In this document: positions 46,831 to 57,000 of the stretch, piece after piece
Position numbering within the stretch: position 1 is the stretch's first letter
How the letters are laid out: the number at the start of each line of letters is the position of its first letter
Assembly: GCA_023548195.1 (NCBI GenBank)
Contig: JAJHZJ010000008.1
Span: forward strand, 2,442,232-2,506,231
Direction: 5' to 3'
Origin: Bettongia penicillata ogilbyi
Taxonomy: Eukaryota; Chordata; Mammalia; Diprotodontia; Potoroidae
DNA length: 64,000 nucleotides
Program-made: the position numbers and the translations under genes
Notes under the pieces: generated by a model
The model's database searches: none
What the model saw: the letters and a program-made list of their open reading frames with translations, nothing else
Told to the model about the DNA's origin: nothing

Positions 46831-47016
46831 AATAAAAGGAGACTAAGCACAGTTAAGAGGGACAGCAGTTTCCAGATTATTTTGAGACTTGCTACACTCT
46901 TTCCCATGTTTGCTAGTTTCTAGCCAGTCGTCTAGAATCAAAATTTTAGACATTCTTCTCTCTGTATTCAGAATGAGTCACTTAATCATGTTCAAATATG
47001 CGATCCCCTTTTGCAG

Positions 47017-47249
47017 CAGCAATCCAGCTCACAGATACTACCTTGCAACCGATCCAGTGACAGGAGACCTGTACGTTTCCGACACGAACACCCGCAGAAT
47101 TTATCGCCCAAAGTCCCTCACTGGTGCAAAAGACCTCACTAAAAATGCTGAAGTGGTGGCCGGGACAGGGGAGCAGTGCCTCCCATTCGATGAAGCAAGA
47201 TGTGGTGATGGAGGCAAAGCCGTGGAGGCCACACTCATGAGTCCCAAAG
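47017..47249 (+). CDS. TENM3: TENM3 exon, second NHL repeat
   Basis: This 233-nt exon ends at donor AAAG/gtagag, phase 2 in and 1 out. It encodes [40 protein letters not shown], then a loop ending [20 protein letters not shown] and MSPK. The NHL blade and the conserved long loop with a cysteine pair are visible. The acceptor is ttttgcagcag, a tandem NAGNAG site. I use the first AG, giving SSNP; the second would remove one Ser without changing the frame. Confidence 0.95.
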
Positions 47250-48069
47250 GTAGAGACAGCCTTCTGTTGGAGGACTTTTTTTTTTTTTTAATGTAGAAAA
47301 GGGAAGGAAATTCAGTTTTTGCTTGATTGTCTTAAATGCTGAGTCTGACCTTTTGCCCAAAGCTGTGTTGAGAGGAGGCGCTTTACAAATCTAGTGTTTT
47401 TAAAAGCCATTTAGCATGAAACTGATAGAAGCCTAAGTTGATTTTACAGTAAATACTGGGTTCTCGGTCTCTTTGATTTCATGCCATTTTTTTTCAGCTA
47501 TCCAAAGAAGAAAGCAAATACTCTGCTATGCAGGACAGATTCTGTTAAAGGGAATTTCAAGGAGGGTGTCCAAATTCTTCATTGAATTGAAGTCATCTTT
47601 GAAACTGAAGAATTCTGTTCCTACTCTTAAAAATATCTCCCCAAAGCAGCCCTCTTAGCACTCACCCAGTTATGATGTTTGACTTTTTCTTTGTGTATCA
47701 TGAGGAAAACACTTGGCATGTGGGATTTCTGGAGGTGACAGGGGCTAACAGCCTGCAGGACCAACTTTCTATCAATCATACTAGACATGATTTGCTCTTT
47801 GCCATTTAATACACTGTTTCATTATAACAAGTGACTATTGTATGGACAAGGACTGGGGGGGAAATATTTGTTGTAGTGAATTATTCATAACAGCAGATTT
47901 TATCGCCAAAAGGTCAACAAAGCACTAGCTCAAGCTTGACTATTTTTGTTAAAATGAATATGGTACAAAACAGTTCACTGTAGCAGAATTTAACCCATTT
48001 CTACAATTTCTAGACATGCAAAAAAATTTAGATGTCACCATTTTGTACTTAGAACATACTGTTAATCTT

Positions 48070-48180
48070 CAGTTGTAGTACGTAGAGGACTGATCTCAAG
48101 AGACAAGATGTGGGTTCGGATCCCAACCCCTGACAAATAAGATACTAGCTATGTGACCCTGGTCAAGTCATTTTCTCAGT
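48070..48180 (+). repeat. CORE-SINE, 5' half
   Basis: It contains gtgggttcggatcccaaccc and ctagctatgtgaccctggtc, then aagtcattttctcag. Confidence 0.78.
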
Positions 48181-48205
48181 GTTCTAGGCAGCCTACTAAC
48201 TAGTT

Positions 48206-48414
48206 CAGCGGTTCTTAGACTGAGGCCTGTAAACTTGGTTTTTAGTTGGAGGGTTTTTCCATTTATACATAGCTACATTTCAGTGTAACTGGTTCCCTCT
48301 CTAATCCTATGCAGTTTGTTTTATGGACTTAACCTTATTTCAAGGACAGAACCATAGGCTGTGGCCCAGATTGGCAAAGGAGTTCATGACACAGAACAAG
48401 GTTGAGGACCATTG
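48206..48414 (+). mobile_element. hAT-type miniature element
   Basis: The left end cagcggttcttagactgagg and the right end aaggttgaggaccattg are diverged inverted repeats. The interior has tcagtgtaactggttccctc and gcaaaggagttcatgacaca. The flanks do not show a clear 8-bp duplication. Confidence 0.75.
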
Positions 48415-48768
48415 CTCTAAATTAGAAATTATAGAACATTTGACAGATATGCATAGGAAGATAATTTCCTCACCAAGTGTTCCTGAAACATGGTGAAATC
48501 ATCATAGGTCCAAGTAAAAAAGAGATATGGCCTGAGCTGCTCATTTATAGCTTACTGGACAATGTTCACATATTCACATCTTTCTACATTCTACATTGCA
48601 TTCTACATTATTTGTGATACAAATAATAATACTGAACTCTTCTAAATATGATTGAATTCCACAAACATACTTGCCAACTTTGTATAATTCACCACCATCT
48701 CTGTGATTATTATGTGATCAAAAGTAATTTTTTTAAATTCCATAACATTTTACTTCTCCTGGACACAG

Positions 48769-48923
48769 GGATGGCTGTTGACAAGAATGGATTAATCTAC
48801 TTTGTTGATGGAACCATGATCAGAAAAGTGGACCAAAATGGAATAATATCAACTCTCCTGGGTTCTAATGATCTAACTTCAGCCAGGCCTTTAACTTGTG
48901 ATACCAGCATGCACATCAGCCAG
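48769..48923 (+). CDS. TENM3: TENM3 exon, third NHL repeat
   Basis: This 155-nt exon follows acceptor cctggacacag and ends at donor CAG/gtaatc, phase 1 in and 0 out. It encodes [40 protein letters not shown] and [12 protein letters not shown]. The pattern hydrophobic-AVD-NG-IYFVD-IRKVD is a typical NHL blade. The wording matches TENM3 better than the other paralogues as I recall them. Confidence 0.96.
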
Positions 48924-49741
48924 GTAATCTAAAAATTCAACTAATGTTTTGTCCTACACATAGCTTTTTTTTACTAGATAAATAGTGTCCTCCAGTTCAT
49001 ATCAGTTGTCTCTGTCATATGTGGCAGTCTTTAGGACAAACTTCTTCTGAGAGATTGTATTTAAATGTCCTTAGGAAATGACTGAAAAAAAAAAAACTTT
49101 CCTCTTTCACAGTAACACTCGTGATAAACTCATTATTGCACAGAACTGCAACATTAGTAAGAAATGATAGAGTATTTGTAATAAATTTCTAGTAGAGTAG
49201 CAGTTGGAAGATATTCTTAAAAATAACTAACTGCTTAAGTCTCTTAATCTGTTATGGTGAATGACTTAGGTTCTCAAGTAGTATGGAAAACCCACTAGTA
49301 TTAGCCCCACTGGACTTTTACTTAGAATTGAGAGCTCAACTATTACCCTGATTGAAAACACAATAGAACACTAATGTATTCATAACCTCGAAAGTACTGG
49401 GATTTAGTGCTTATTAACTGCTATGAGGATGCAAACCCAGAATATATGTGCTCACATCCCCCCATTATCCACTGACTCACTACATATAGGCTAATTTGCT
49501 GTTTGTGTATAGCTCTAATACATCTTTCTATGAGGTGTATTTTTAAGTAAAATGTTATTTCCTCCATCTGTCTTCACATGAGACCTTTAAGCTTATTTTA
49601 CTGTGGCTATTGAAAAAGCAATTTTAAAGGAGTTCATCAAATGGAGGTTAATTTCACTGAATGGTCTAATTTCATTTAATGCCAGTAAATTAACAGCAGT
49701 GAAGTAACAGGCTAACCAAACAATTTCCTTTTTTTATTAAG
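48924..49741 (+). other. TENM3 intron, 0.8 kb
   Basis: No repeat or exon was identified. The sequence is AT-rich and unique. Confidence 0.7.
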
Positions 49742-50616
49742 GTGCGTCTGGAATGGCCCACTGACTTGGCTATTAACCCTATGGATAACTCCATTTATGT
49801 CCTGGATAATAACGTAGTTTTACAGATCACTGAAAACCGTCAGGTCCGCATTGCTGCTGGGCGGCCAATGCACTGTCAGGTCCCTGGAGTGGAATACTCT
49901 GTAGGGAAACATGCAGTTCAGACAACCCTGGAATCAGCCACAGCAATAGCTGTGTCCTATAGTGGGGTCCTATACATCACAGAAACAGATGAAAAGAAGA
50001 TTAACCGAATAAGACAGGTCACAACAGATGGAGAAATCTCATTAGTTGCTGGAATACCCTCAGAATGTGACTGTAAAAATGATGCCAACTGTGACTGCTA
50101 TCAGAGTGGAGATGGCTATGCCAAGGACGCCAAACTCAATGCTCCTTCCTCCTTAGCCGCGTCTCCAGATGGTACACTGTACATCGCAGATCTCGGAAAC
50201 ATTCGGATCCGGGCTGTGTCAAAGAACAAGCCTTTACTGAACTCCATGAATTTTTATGAAGTGGCCTCTCCAACTGATCAAGAGCTTTATATCTTTGACA
50301 TCAACGGTACTCACCAGTACACCATGAGCCTTGTCACTGGTGATTACCTGTACAATTTTAGCTACAGTAACGATAATGACATCACTGCAGTGACGGATAG
50401 CAATGGCAATACTCTCAGAATCAGACGAGACCCCAACCGGATGCCAGTGAGGGTGGTGTCCCCTGATAACCAAGTCATATGGTTGACCATAGGGACCAAT
50501 GGATGTTTGAAAAGCATGACTGCCCAAGGACTGGAGTTAGTTTTATTTACTTACCATGGCAATAGTGGTCTTCTGGCCACCAAAAGTGATGAGACTGGTT
50601 GGACTACCTTTTTTGA
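49742..50616 (+). CDS. TENM3: TENM3 exon, NHL repeats 4-6 and start of YD shell
   Basis: This 875-nt exon, the largest here, follows acceptor ttattaag and ends at donor GA/gtaagt, phase 0 in and 2 out. It encodes NHL blades [40 protein letters not shown] and [20 protein letters not shown]. Between them is a loop with several cysteines ([13 protein letters not shown]). After [10 protein letters not shown] the sequence enters the YD shell, with [20 protein letters not shown] and [20 protein letters not shown], and stops at [15 protein letters not shown] and NFS are possible N-glycosylation sites. The last codon begins GA and is completed in an exon beyond the window, expected as Asp from the family. 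Confidence 0.97.
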
Positions 50617-51173
50617 GTAAGTACAAAAATTCTCCTTTGTTCTACAAAATGCCATGATATCATTTTTGAAGTTTAAGGTGTTGAGATTTTGCTTCATATA
50701 ACAATCTGCAGACAAAAAACATGGTTTAACCAACCCCTCCAAAAACACATGATGAATAAACCTTGCTTTGGGTGTGGACACAACACACATTTTCATTTAT
50801 GCATTTGATTAAATCATAGCAATAATGGCATCCACTGCTTGCAGCTGTCATGGTAGGGGAACTATAAAAAAAAAATGTTCAAAGAATTCTCATCGTCACC
50901 TCTATGTGTTTTTAAACTTGTAAAAGTCCTTAGAAGCCTTTTATCTTCAATTACGTATTATCAATGGACAAATCACTTCAATGTGAGGACAGGCAACGCT
51001 TTAAGAGTGGAAATTTTAAAACAGTTGCCAAGCTGCATTGGTGAAGGGAGTTTCCTCCCTGGGAATTCCTCATCTGAACAAAATCACAGTTCCAGACAAT
51101 ACATACATATATAGGGCAAAAGTGCATGTTGGAGGGAAATGTGATATTCACTACCATGAGCAAATTTGGAGTC

Positions 51174-51420
51174 AAGCAATTAAGAAACATTTAATAAGTA
51201 CCTTCCTATTTGTATGCCAAAGCATCGTGCTAGGCACTGAAAATGCAGAGACAAAAATTAAACGGTCCATATCCTCAAGGAGATTATACTCCATCATGTA
51301 CACTTAGGGACACATAGGTAAAATACAAAGTATTACAAGGTAATTTTGGTGATTAGAGAAGAGACCTCATGCTAGAAATGAGCTTCAAAAGAACCTAGGG
51401 ATTCTAAGACACAGAGGAAT
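51174..51420 (+). repeat. RTE-like repeat
   Basis: It contains aagaaacatttaataagtac, catcgtgctaggcactgaaa, and tcctcaaggagattatactc. Confidence 0.7.
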
Positions 51421-52424
51421 TGCTTTTAAATTCCATTCAGCAAGCATTTGTTATGCAACCAAGACAGCATCTGTGTGTGATTAACTGCTCCAACTAGGAA
51501 ATTATACGGAGCACCAGAAGAAACGAGTAGCCAACAGCCATCCAATGTGGCTGTTTAAACAGTAAAGTCCCCTAAACCAGTGAGAACCCTCAGTGAAATT
51601 AACTATGGTCCATTTTAAGACCCATGAACTTTGCAGTGAATATGCACATAAAATCAAGTGGACTGATGACTTATTTGAATAACTTTGCAGGGGTCACACT
51701 GAAGAATTAAATGCACACAGACAGAATATTGGCAGAGACAGAATAGGCTTTGAATTAAATGTAAAAACTCCTAACTTTGACTTCATATTATAAGCTGAGA
51801 CAAAAATTTTCCATGGAACATAAGTCTGACGCTGTGATGGAAGTTGGTGGTAATGTGCTTTAACATAGAAACCTTTTGGTTGCATATCACCTTTTGTAGG
51901 ATCTGTAAAGTAGAATCAACCTCATAATTTGAATTGCTTCTACTTTTGGAGCAAGTTCCATTTTAATAAAATTAATGTGACCCCGCAGCAAGATTTCCTA
52001 AAAGGGATAAATCTTTTTCAGCAGAATGACATTAAAATTCTGTTCTTAACATTCCCTTTCTTCATTTTAGAATCGCAATAGGTGGGGAATAAATTGGAAG
52101 TTAATGGAAGGCACTTCCTTTGCACAGTTTTTCAAAGTCATAGCAAGTTCTAATGCCAAAGAGGCAAGGAAAAAAAGTATAGAAAAATGTGTTCCGATAA
52201 GATGAATCTAGATAGGACAGTTCTCTGATTACTAGATCCAGGGAATGATGGCGGCATGGATGAGATACTGGTTTAAAGCAGGGCAGAAACCCTAAGGTAA
52301 ATTGCCATTGCAACTGAAGAGCTAAGTCCTTCTTTCTGGGTGTCGTCCGGATGTGTCTTTGTTAACAGGGTAATGTCTTACAAAACGGCAACCCTTTGAT
52401 GGCAGACGTGTGTTCTGGTTTTTT

Positions 52425-52495
52425 GCCTTTACATCTCCAGTCCCTCACTGAGTCTGGAACATAGCAGGAGCTTAATAAATGCTCATTGAATCAGA
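52425..52495 (+). repeat. L2 LINE 3' end fragment
   Basis: It contains ctggaacatagcaggagctt and aataaatgctcattgaatca. Confidence 0.72.
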
Positions 52496-52699
52496 TTAGT
52501 ACTGAACCAGCACTTTTCAACAGATTAAATGGTCTGCTCCCCAACTGCAATGAATTTTAAGTATTTGAAAGCATCAAAGACAGGGCAGTATTCTGGTGAA
52601 TATTATGACATATAGATCAGTTAGTTTTAAGAGTGAAGATTAATTAAATGTATCTTTTTTGAAGGGAAAGAGCAGTAATAAAATATAAACAGAGTAAGA

Positions 52700-53042
52700 G
52701 CTCGGCGGGATCTTAGAGATCACCTCATTTCACAGATGAGGAAACCAAAATCCTCCGTCTCATACATAGAGCAAGCAACAGAGTCAAAACTGAAAACCAA
52801 TACCTCTCAAAAAATTCAGGGCCTCCTTCTTTGCATCACCCTGTAAACAGCTGAAAGGGCCACAGCAAATGATTGTTTGCAAAGCACTTCCCTTGGAGGG
52901 AAGGGCAAGCCAGTGTTATCATCTCTGTTTCACAAATGAGGAAACTGAGGACCAGAGCTTAAGTGACTTACCCAAACACACAGCTAGTAAGTGGAAATCA
53001 AAACTGAAATTCAGTTATTTAAATTCCAATTCCACTGCACCT
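52700..53042 (-). repeat. Two reversed MIR-like fragments
   Basis: The first (52700-52815) has atctcatttcacagatgagg-like wording. The second (52875-53042) has tcacaaatgaggaaactgag, aagtgacttacccaaacaca and tagtaagtggaaatc. Confidence 0.75.
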
Positions 53043-54461
53043 CAGGCATATGCAAAAATAAGCCAAATAACAAGCTAATAAAATGCAAATGAGTGACTCT
53101 CAGATCCAGTAGGTTTAAAAGAAAAAAAAAATTTTAATGAAAGTTCATCACCATCACTCTTCTACTGGTACAAATCTAGTGAATTTCAAATTAAAATGCA
53201 TTTATTAAATTTTATTTTATGATAATGATTAATTACTATTCCAAAAATCATGACTCAATACTTTACCCCACAGGCCACTTCCACTATTCAAAAAAATCAT
53301 ATATCTGTTTAGATCAGTACATTGGGCACACTGGAAAAATATTGATTTATTCCACAAATAAGGACTTGAAGAACTATTTTGAAGCAAGATTCTCTAAGAA
53401 GCATCTAATGTTTTGCCTCTAGAAATCTACAACAGAACCTTGCACATTCTTACACACACACAAGTTTACAATTCTATACATTTGTAAGTGATAAAAACTT
53501 GAGATGATGAGAATTATGGGGAACAGAAACAAACAGGATATGTAGAAGATTTGACCTGAGGTGTTCAAAACTGTAAAGTCAGGATAACAAATGATCTTTC
53601 TCTCTTTTATGTCCATTTCTGCCTTTGGACTATAGGACACCCAAGTGCCACTGGTACTTTAAAGGGTCAAGACCTTTAGAAAGGCATTCAAAAGTCAGTG
53701 CACATAATAAAGAGGGGATGGAGTGAATGTCTGGCCACAACTCCAAAGCCAGCATCTGGGCTAGGAGATAGCGGCACGTTCATGACAGTATACTTTTGAT
53801 GGAGATTGAAGTTGGAGGAACTCGGAGCACCTGCATCTACCCTACGGCCCATACACCTACTCATCAGAGACATGACCACAGGGGCTTCTGGGCTGCATAT
53901 TAGATCCTAAAACACAAATGGAACAGGAAGAACGACTCCACTGATAGAGGCAGCAGGTAGATCCAAATCCCTGACAGATTTAAGGTGTTTTTGTAGTCTT
54001 TTGTAGGTTGACTGGTTTTTGTTTTTTTTTATGGTGGGCACACTATCAGAGCATTTGTGCACATCAGTGCTATTTCATTTCACATTTGTGCATCCCTGCA
54101 TGTCTTCTGCATACCTGCCAAGGCTATTTGGAGACTCAGGGAGGTTAAGGAGAGAATTAGAAGACATTTGACAAGAAGACAGGTTTTCTAGAAAACAAAA
54201 CCAGGAGTGTATTAGATGCACAGTTATCCTTACGCATGGAAAGAATGCTTATCTGCTCACATAATTTCATGGTATTTTTCCCTTAGGACAAGAAATGCAT
54301 GCTGCGTATTCAGAAATTCTTGCAGAGTAAACTCTGATAAGGGCACAGTGATTTAAAAAGAGAGATCACAGTCTGGGTCAGCCCACAATATTGGAGCCAG
54401 TCTTAGTCAACTGCACACTTGGGAATAAGGGATCATGGTTACATCTTCTTTTCTGTTCCAC

Positions 54462-54845
54462 TAAATTCAACAAACAAATTAAGTGCCTACTTTGTCCAGG
54501 GACTAGAAATATAGCTCACTCAGGGTCTGCCTTCAATGAGCTTATAATCTAATGGAAGAAATGAAGAATTATAACACACAGAAGCTGCAGGAAGGGATGG
54601 TGGTTTGGGGAATTTTTTCAAGTAGGAGTCAGCATCTGAAGGAAATCCTTGAAGGAAGAAGAGACTTTAACAGGGAGAGATTAGCCAAAAGAGAGACCCG
54701 AAGGTCAGCCATCCATTCTGTGTGAACAAATCCAGGAAGGAAGGAAAGGGCAGGAAGTGAAGGAGAGACCAAGAGTAGTCCAGTTTGACTAGAACACAGA
54801 CTGGATGAGGAGGAGTGATGGGAGAGTGGAATATATTTGGTACGA
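54462..54845 (+). repeat. RTE-like repeat
   Basis: It contains caaattaagtgcctactttg, ccttcaatgagcttataatc and, further in, tgaaggaaatccttgaagga and accaagagtagtccagtttg. Confidence 0.68.
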
Positions 54846-55164
54846 ATGTGCACACCCAGCCCAGAGAAGGGAGAGGGGTGTATTTACTCTGTATTCAGGT
54901 TGAAATTTGAAAGCCAAATTCTTTTTCTATGTGTTCAGCTTCCTAGACTGTCTGGTGAATAGACACTGAGGATTGTGAGGAAAGGTTATTTTCTTTTCCA
55001 GGGGGAAAAAAGTAGAGAAAAACTTGGAATCAAAAAATTTTCTTGATTTCTATATAACATATACAGGACACACTCTCTATTCAAGACATCTTAAAAGGTA
55101 AAATAACCTAAATATCTTAGCTGCCTGTCAAATATAAACTTCATTTTACTAACAGCTAATCACT

Positions 55165-55430
55165 ATGAGGGTAGCTAGATGGCACAATAGACAGAGTACT
55201 GGAACTGGAGTCAGGAAGACCTGAGTTCAAATCCAACTCAGATACTTACTAGTTGTGTGACCCTGTGCAAGTCACTTAACTTCTGTTTGCCTCAGTTTGC
55301 TCATCTGCAAAATGGAGATGATAATAGCACCTACCTCCCAGGACTGTTGTGAGGATAAAATGAGATAATCTTGATAAAGTGCTTAGCAAATCTTAAAGCA
55401 CTATAATAAACATTAGCTATTATTACATTG
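55165..55430 (+). repeat. Complete marsupial CORE-SINE, well preserved
   Basis: The head gtagctagatggcacaatag is followed by gtcaggaagacctgagttca, tagttgtgtgaccctgtgca, caaaatggagatgataatag, aggactgttgtgaggataaa and aacattagctattatta. It is among the least diverged copies here. Confidence 0.92.
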
Positions 55431-55479
55431 TCATTATTATTGGTGATAAAGCTTGAAGCTATTAGTATGAATTTGCATT

Positions 55480-55702
55480 TAGTATGAATTTGCACTTATG
55501 AAATGCTTTTTGGTTTACAAGGTAGTTTCCCAGGACAACCTTGTGAAGAAGGTGTTATAAATATCAATACTACCATTTTACTAGTGAAGAAACTGCAGGT
55601 TGGGTAAGGAGCATGATGTGTCCAGGATTATACAGTTTGTACCCTGAGATTCACATCCAGATTTTCTGACTACAAGGCCAGACCTCTTTTCTCTGCACCA
55701 GA
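55480..55702 (-). repeat. MIR/L3-like element, reversed
   Basis: It contains ttggtttacaaggtagtttc, aggacaaccttgtgaagaag and attttactagtgaagaaact. A further SINE piece lies at about 55840-55950. Confidence 0.72.
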
Positions 55703-56251
55703 GCTCATGATTTAAGCTGAATTAAATTGGCAGCTTTTGCATTCTACATGGTCATCGAGATGGACAGAATTTGGGAGGTCAAAGAAACATATACACACAT
55801 CTTCCTACACACATGGCCCAGACATGAAAGTAACATGATGTGGGTACCTGTGTAGCCTTGGAAGTCACTTAACTTTTCCTAGATCTCAGTTTCCACATTT
55901 GTAAAGTAAACCATTGACTTTGGAAATCTTTCAGCCCTAGATTGATCCTTCCAAAGATCTAAGGAAACTAGACTCTAGGCTTTCTAAAGACAAGATCTGT
56001 GCCTTATTTCCTCTGCATATGCTGCATATGCTGCAGCATTGCTATATGCAGCACATGCTCCATCAACATCTGTTGGATGAACCAATGCTATGGATTAGGG
56101 AGAGGGAGCAGCTGAAAGCCACAGTTGGTGAGGAAACTTCCCCGAGAGAGTACATATTATCTCCAGTGGTCACCAAGAAAATGCTGACTTGCTTTTGGAG
56201 AAAGCCAAGGCTTTGTGGTTGTCAGTTGAAATAAAAAAAAAAAAATTCAAC

Positions 56252-56455
56252 AGTGCTTGCCCCTGCCTGTAATACCTGCTACTGGGGACAGTGAAGTTGA
56301 TGAATCACTGAAGCTCAAGAGTTCTGAGATGCAGCGGGGCTAAGGCCCATTATGTGACTGCCTGAGGATGGGTAAACCAGCCCAGATAGAAAATGGAGCT
56401 GATCAAAGCTTCCGCACTGATCAGAGGTAGGGTCGGACCCATGAGTAGATGCCAC
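56252..56455 (+). pseudogene. 7SL (signal recognition particle) RNA pseudogene
   Basis: The 5' part tgcctgtaatacctgctact, then gaatcactgaagctcaagag and ttctgag, follows the Alu-domain half of 7SL RNA. The 3' part tgcctgaggatgggtaaacc, agcccagatagaaaatggag and ctgatcaaagcttccgcact, then gatcagaggtagggtcgg and atgagtagatgcca, follows the S domain. About 50-60 bases in the middle are lost or rearranged. Because the S domain is kept, this is a copy of 7SL RNA itself and not an Alu or B1 SINE. It is too diverged to be functional. Confidence 0.85.
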
Positions 56456-56459
56456 ACAA

Positions 56460-56645
56460 GTGCGGGGGATACAGAGAAAGGGGAAGACAAGCAAACCAAA
56501 ATGTACAAACAAGAGATATACAAGATAAATAGAAAATAATTGAGAAGGAAGGAGCTTGAGTTGAGAGAGACTGGGAAAGGCTTCCTTTAGAAGGTGGGAT
56601 TTTAGTTAGGATACAAAAGAATCCAGGGAAACCAGGTGACTGGAA
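56460..56645 (+). repeat. RTE-like repeat, internal part
   Basis: It contains gggggatacagagaaagggg, aatgtacaaacaagagatat, gggaaaggcttcctttagaa and ggtgggattttagttaggat, collinear with 19536-20000. Confidence 0.75.
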
Positions 56646-56648
56646 AAT

Positions 56649-56716
56649 GCATTTATATATGTATATATAAAATTTGTGTATATGTATATACCTATATATA
56701 CATACATTTGTATATG

Positions 56717-56750
<34 letters not shown>

Positions 56751-56752
56751 TC
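56649..56752. repeat. (TA)n/(TATG)n microsatellite
   Basis: TATA and TGTATA repeats run for about 100 bases. The sequence is strongly self-complementary. Confidence 0.92.
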
Positions 56753-56980
56753 ACTAGATAGGTCTTCTAGAAAGAAAGATACACATCTCTACCTTTACAG
56801 TCATGACTGATTTATACTTCACTCAGTATTGGATTAATCTAAGATTCTGTGTGTGACCTCATGCCTTCCCATTTGGTATGAAAATTCGGCAAAAGGAAAT
56901 ATGGGATTCTGATATCCAAAGAAAATACATGATTTCTGACTGGTGGAATTTTCCCTCTGAAAGGAGACATAAATGTAAGA

Positions 56981-57000
56981 TTTTTTTTTTTTTTTTTTTT
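56981..57000. repeat. T20 homopolymer
   Basis: Twenty T in a row. It could be the reversed tail of a retroposon, but no element was recognised beside it. Confidence 0.85.

Larger units (their letters stand above)
31734..47016 (+). other. TENM3 intron downstream of microexon B, 15.3 kb
   Basis: This is the longest intron fully inside the window. Most of it is repeats, listed separately. Unlabelled unique stretches are about 31740-31960, 32220-32810, 33170-34180, 35160-35890, 36470-36780, 37265-37790, 38690-39200, 39565-40930, 44565-45100 and 45920-46730. The segment 46250-46660 looks like a possible conserved element. Confidence 0.7.
47250..48768 (+). other. TENM3 intron, 1.5 kb
   Basis: The first 820 bases are unlabelled unique sequence. 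A SINE piece (48070-48180) and a hAT element follow. No exon was seen. Confidence 0.7.
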
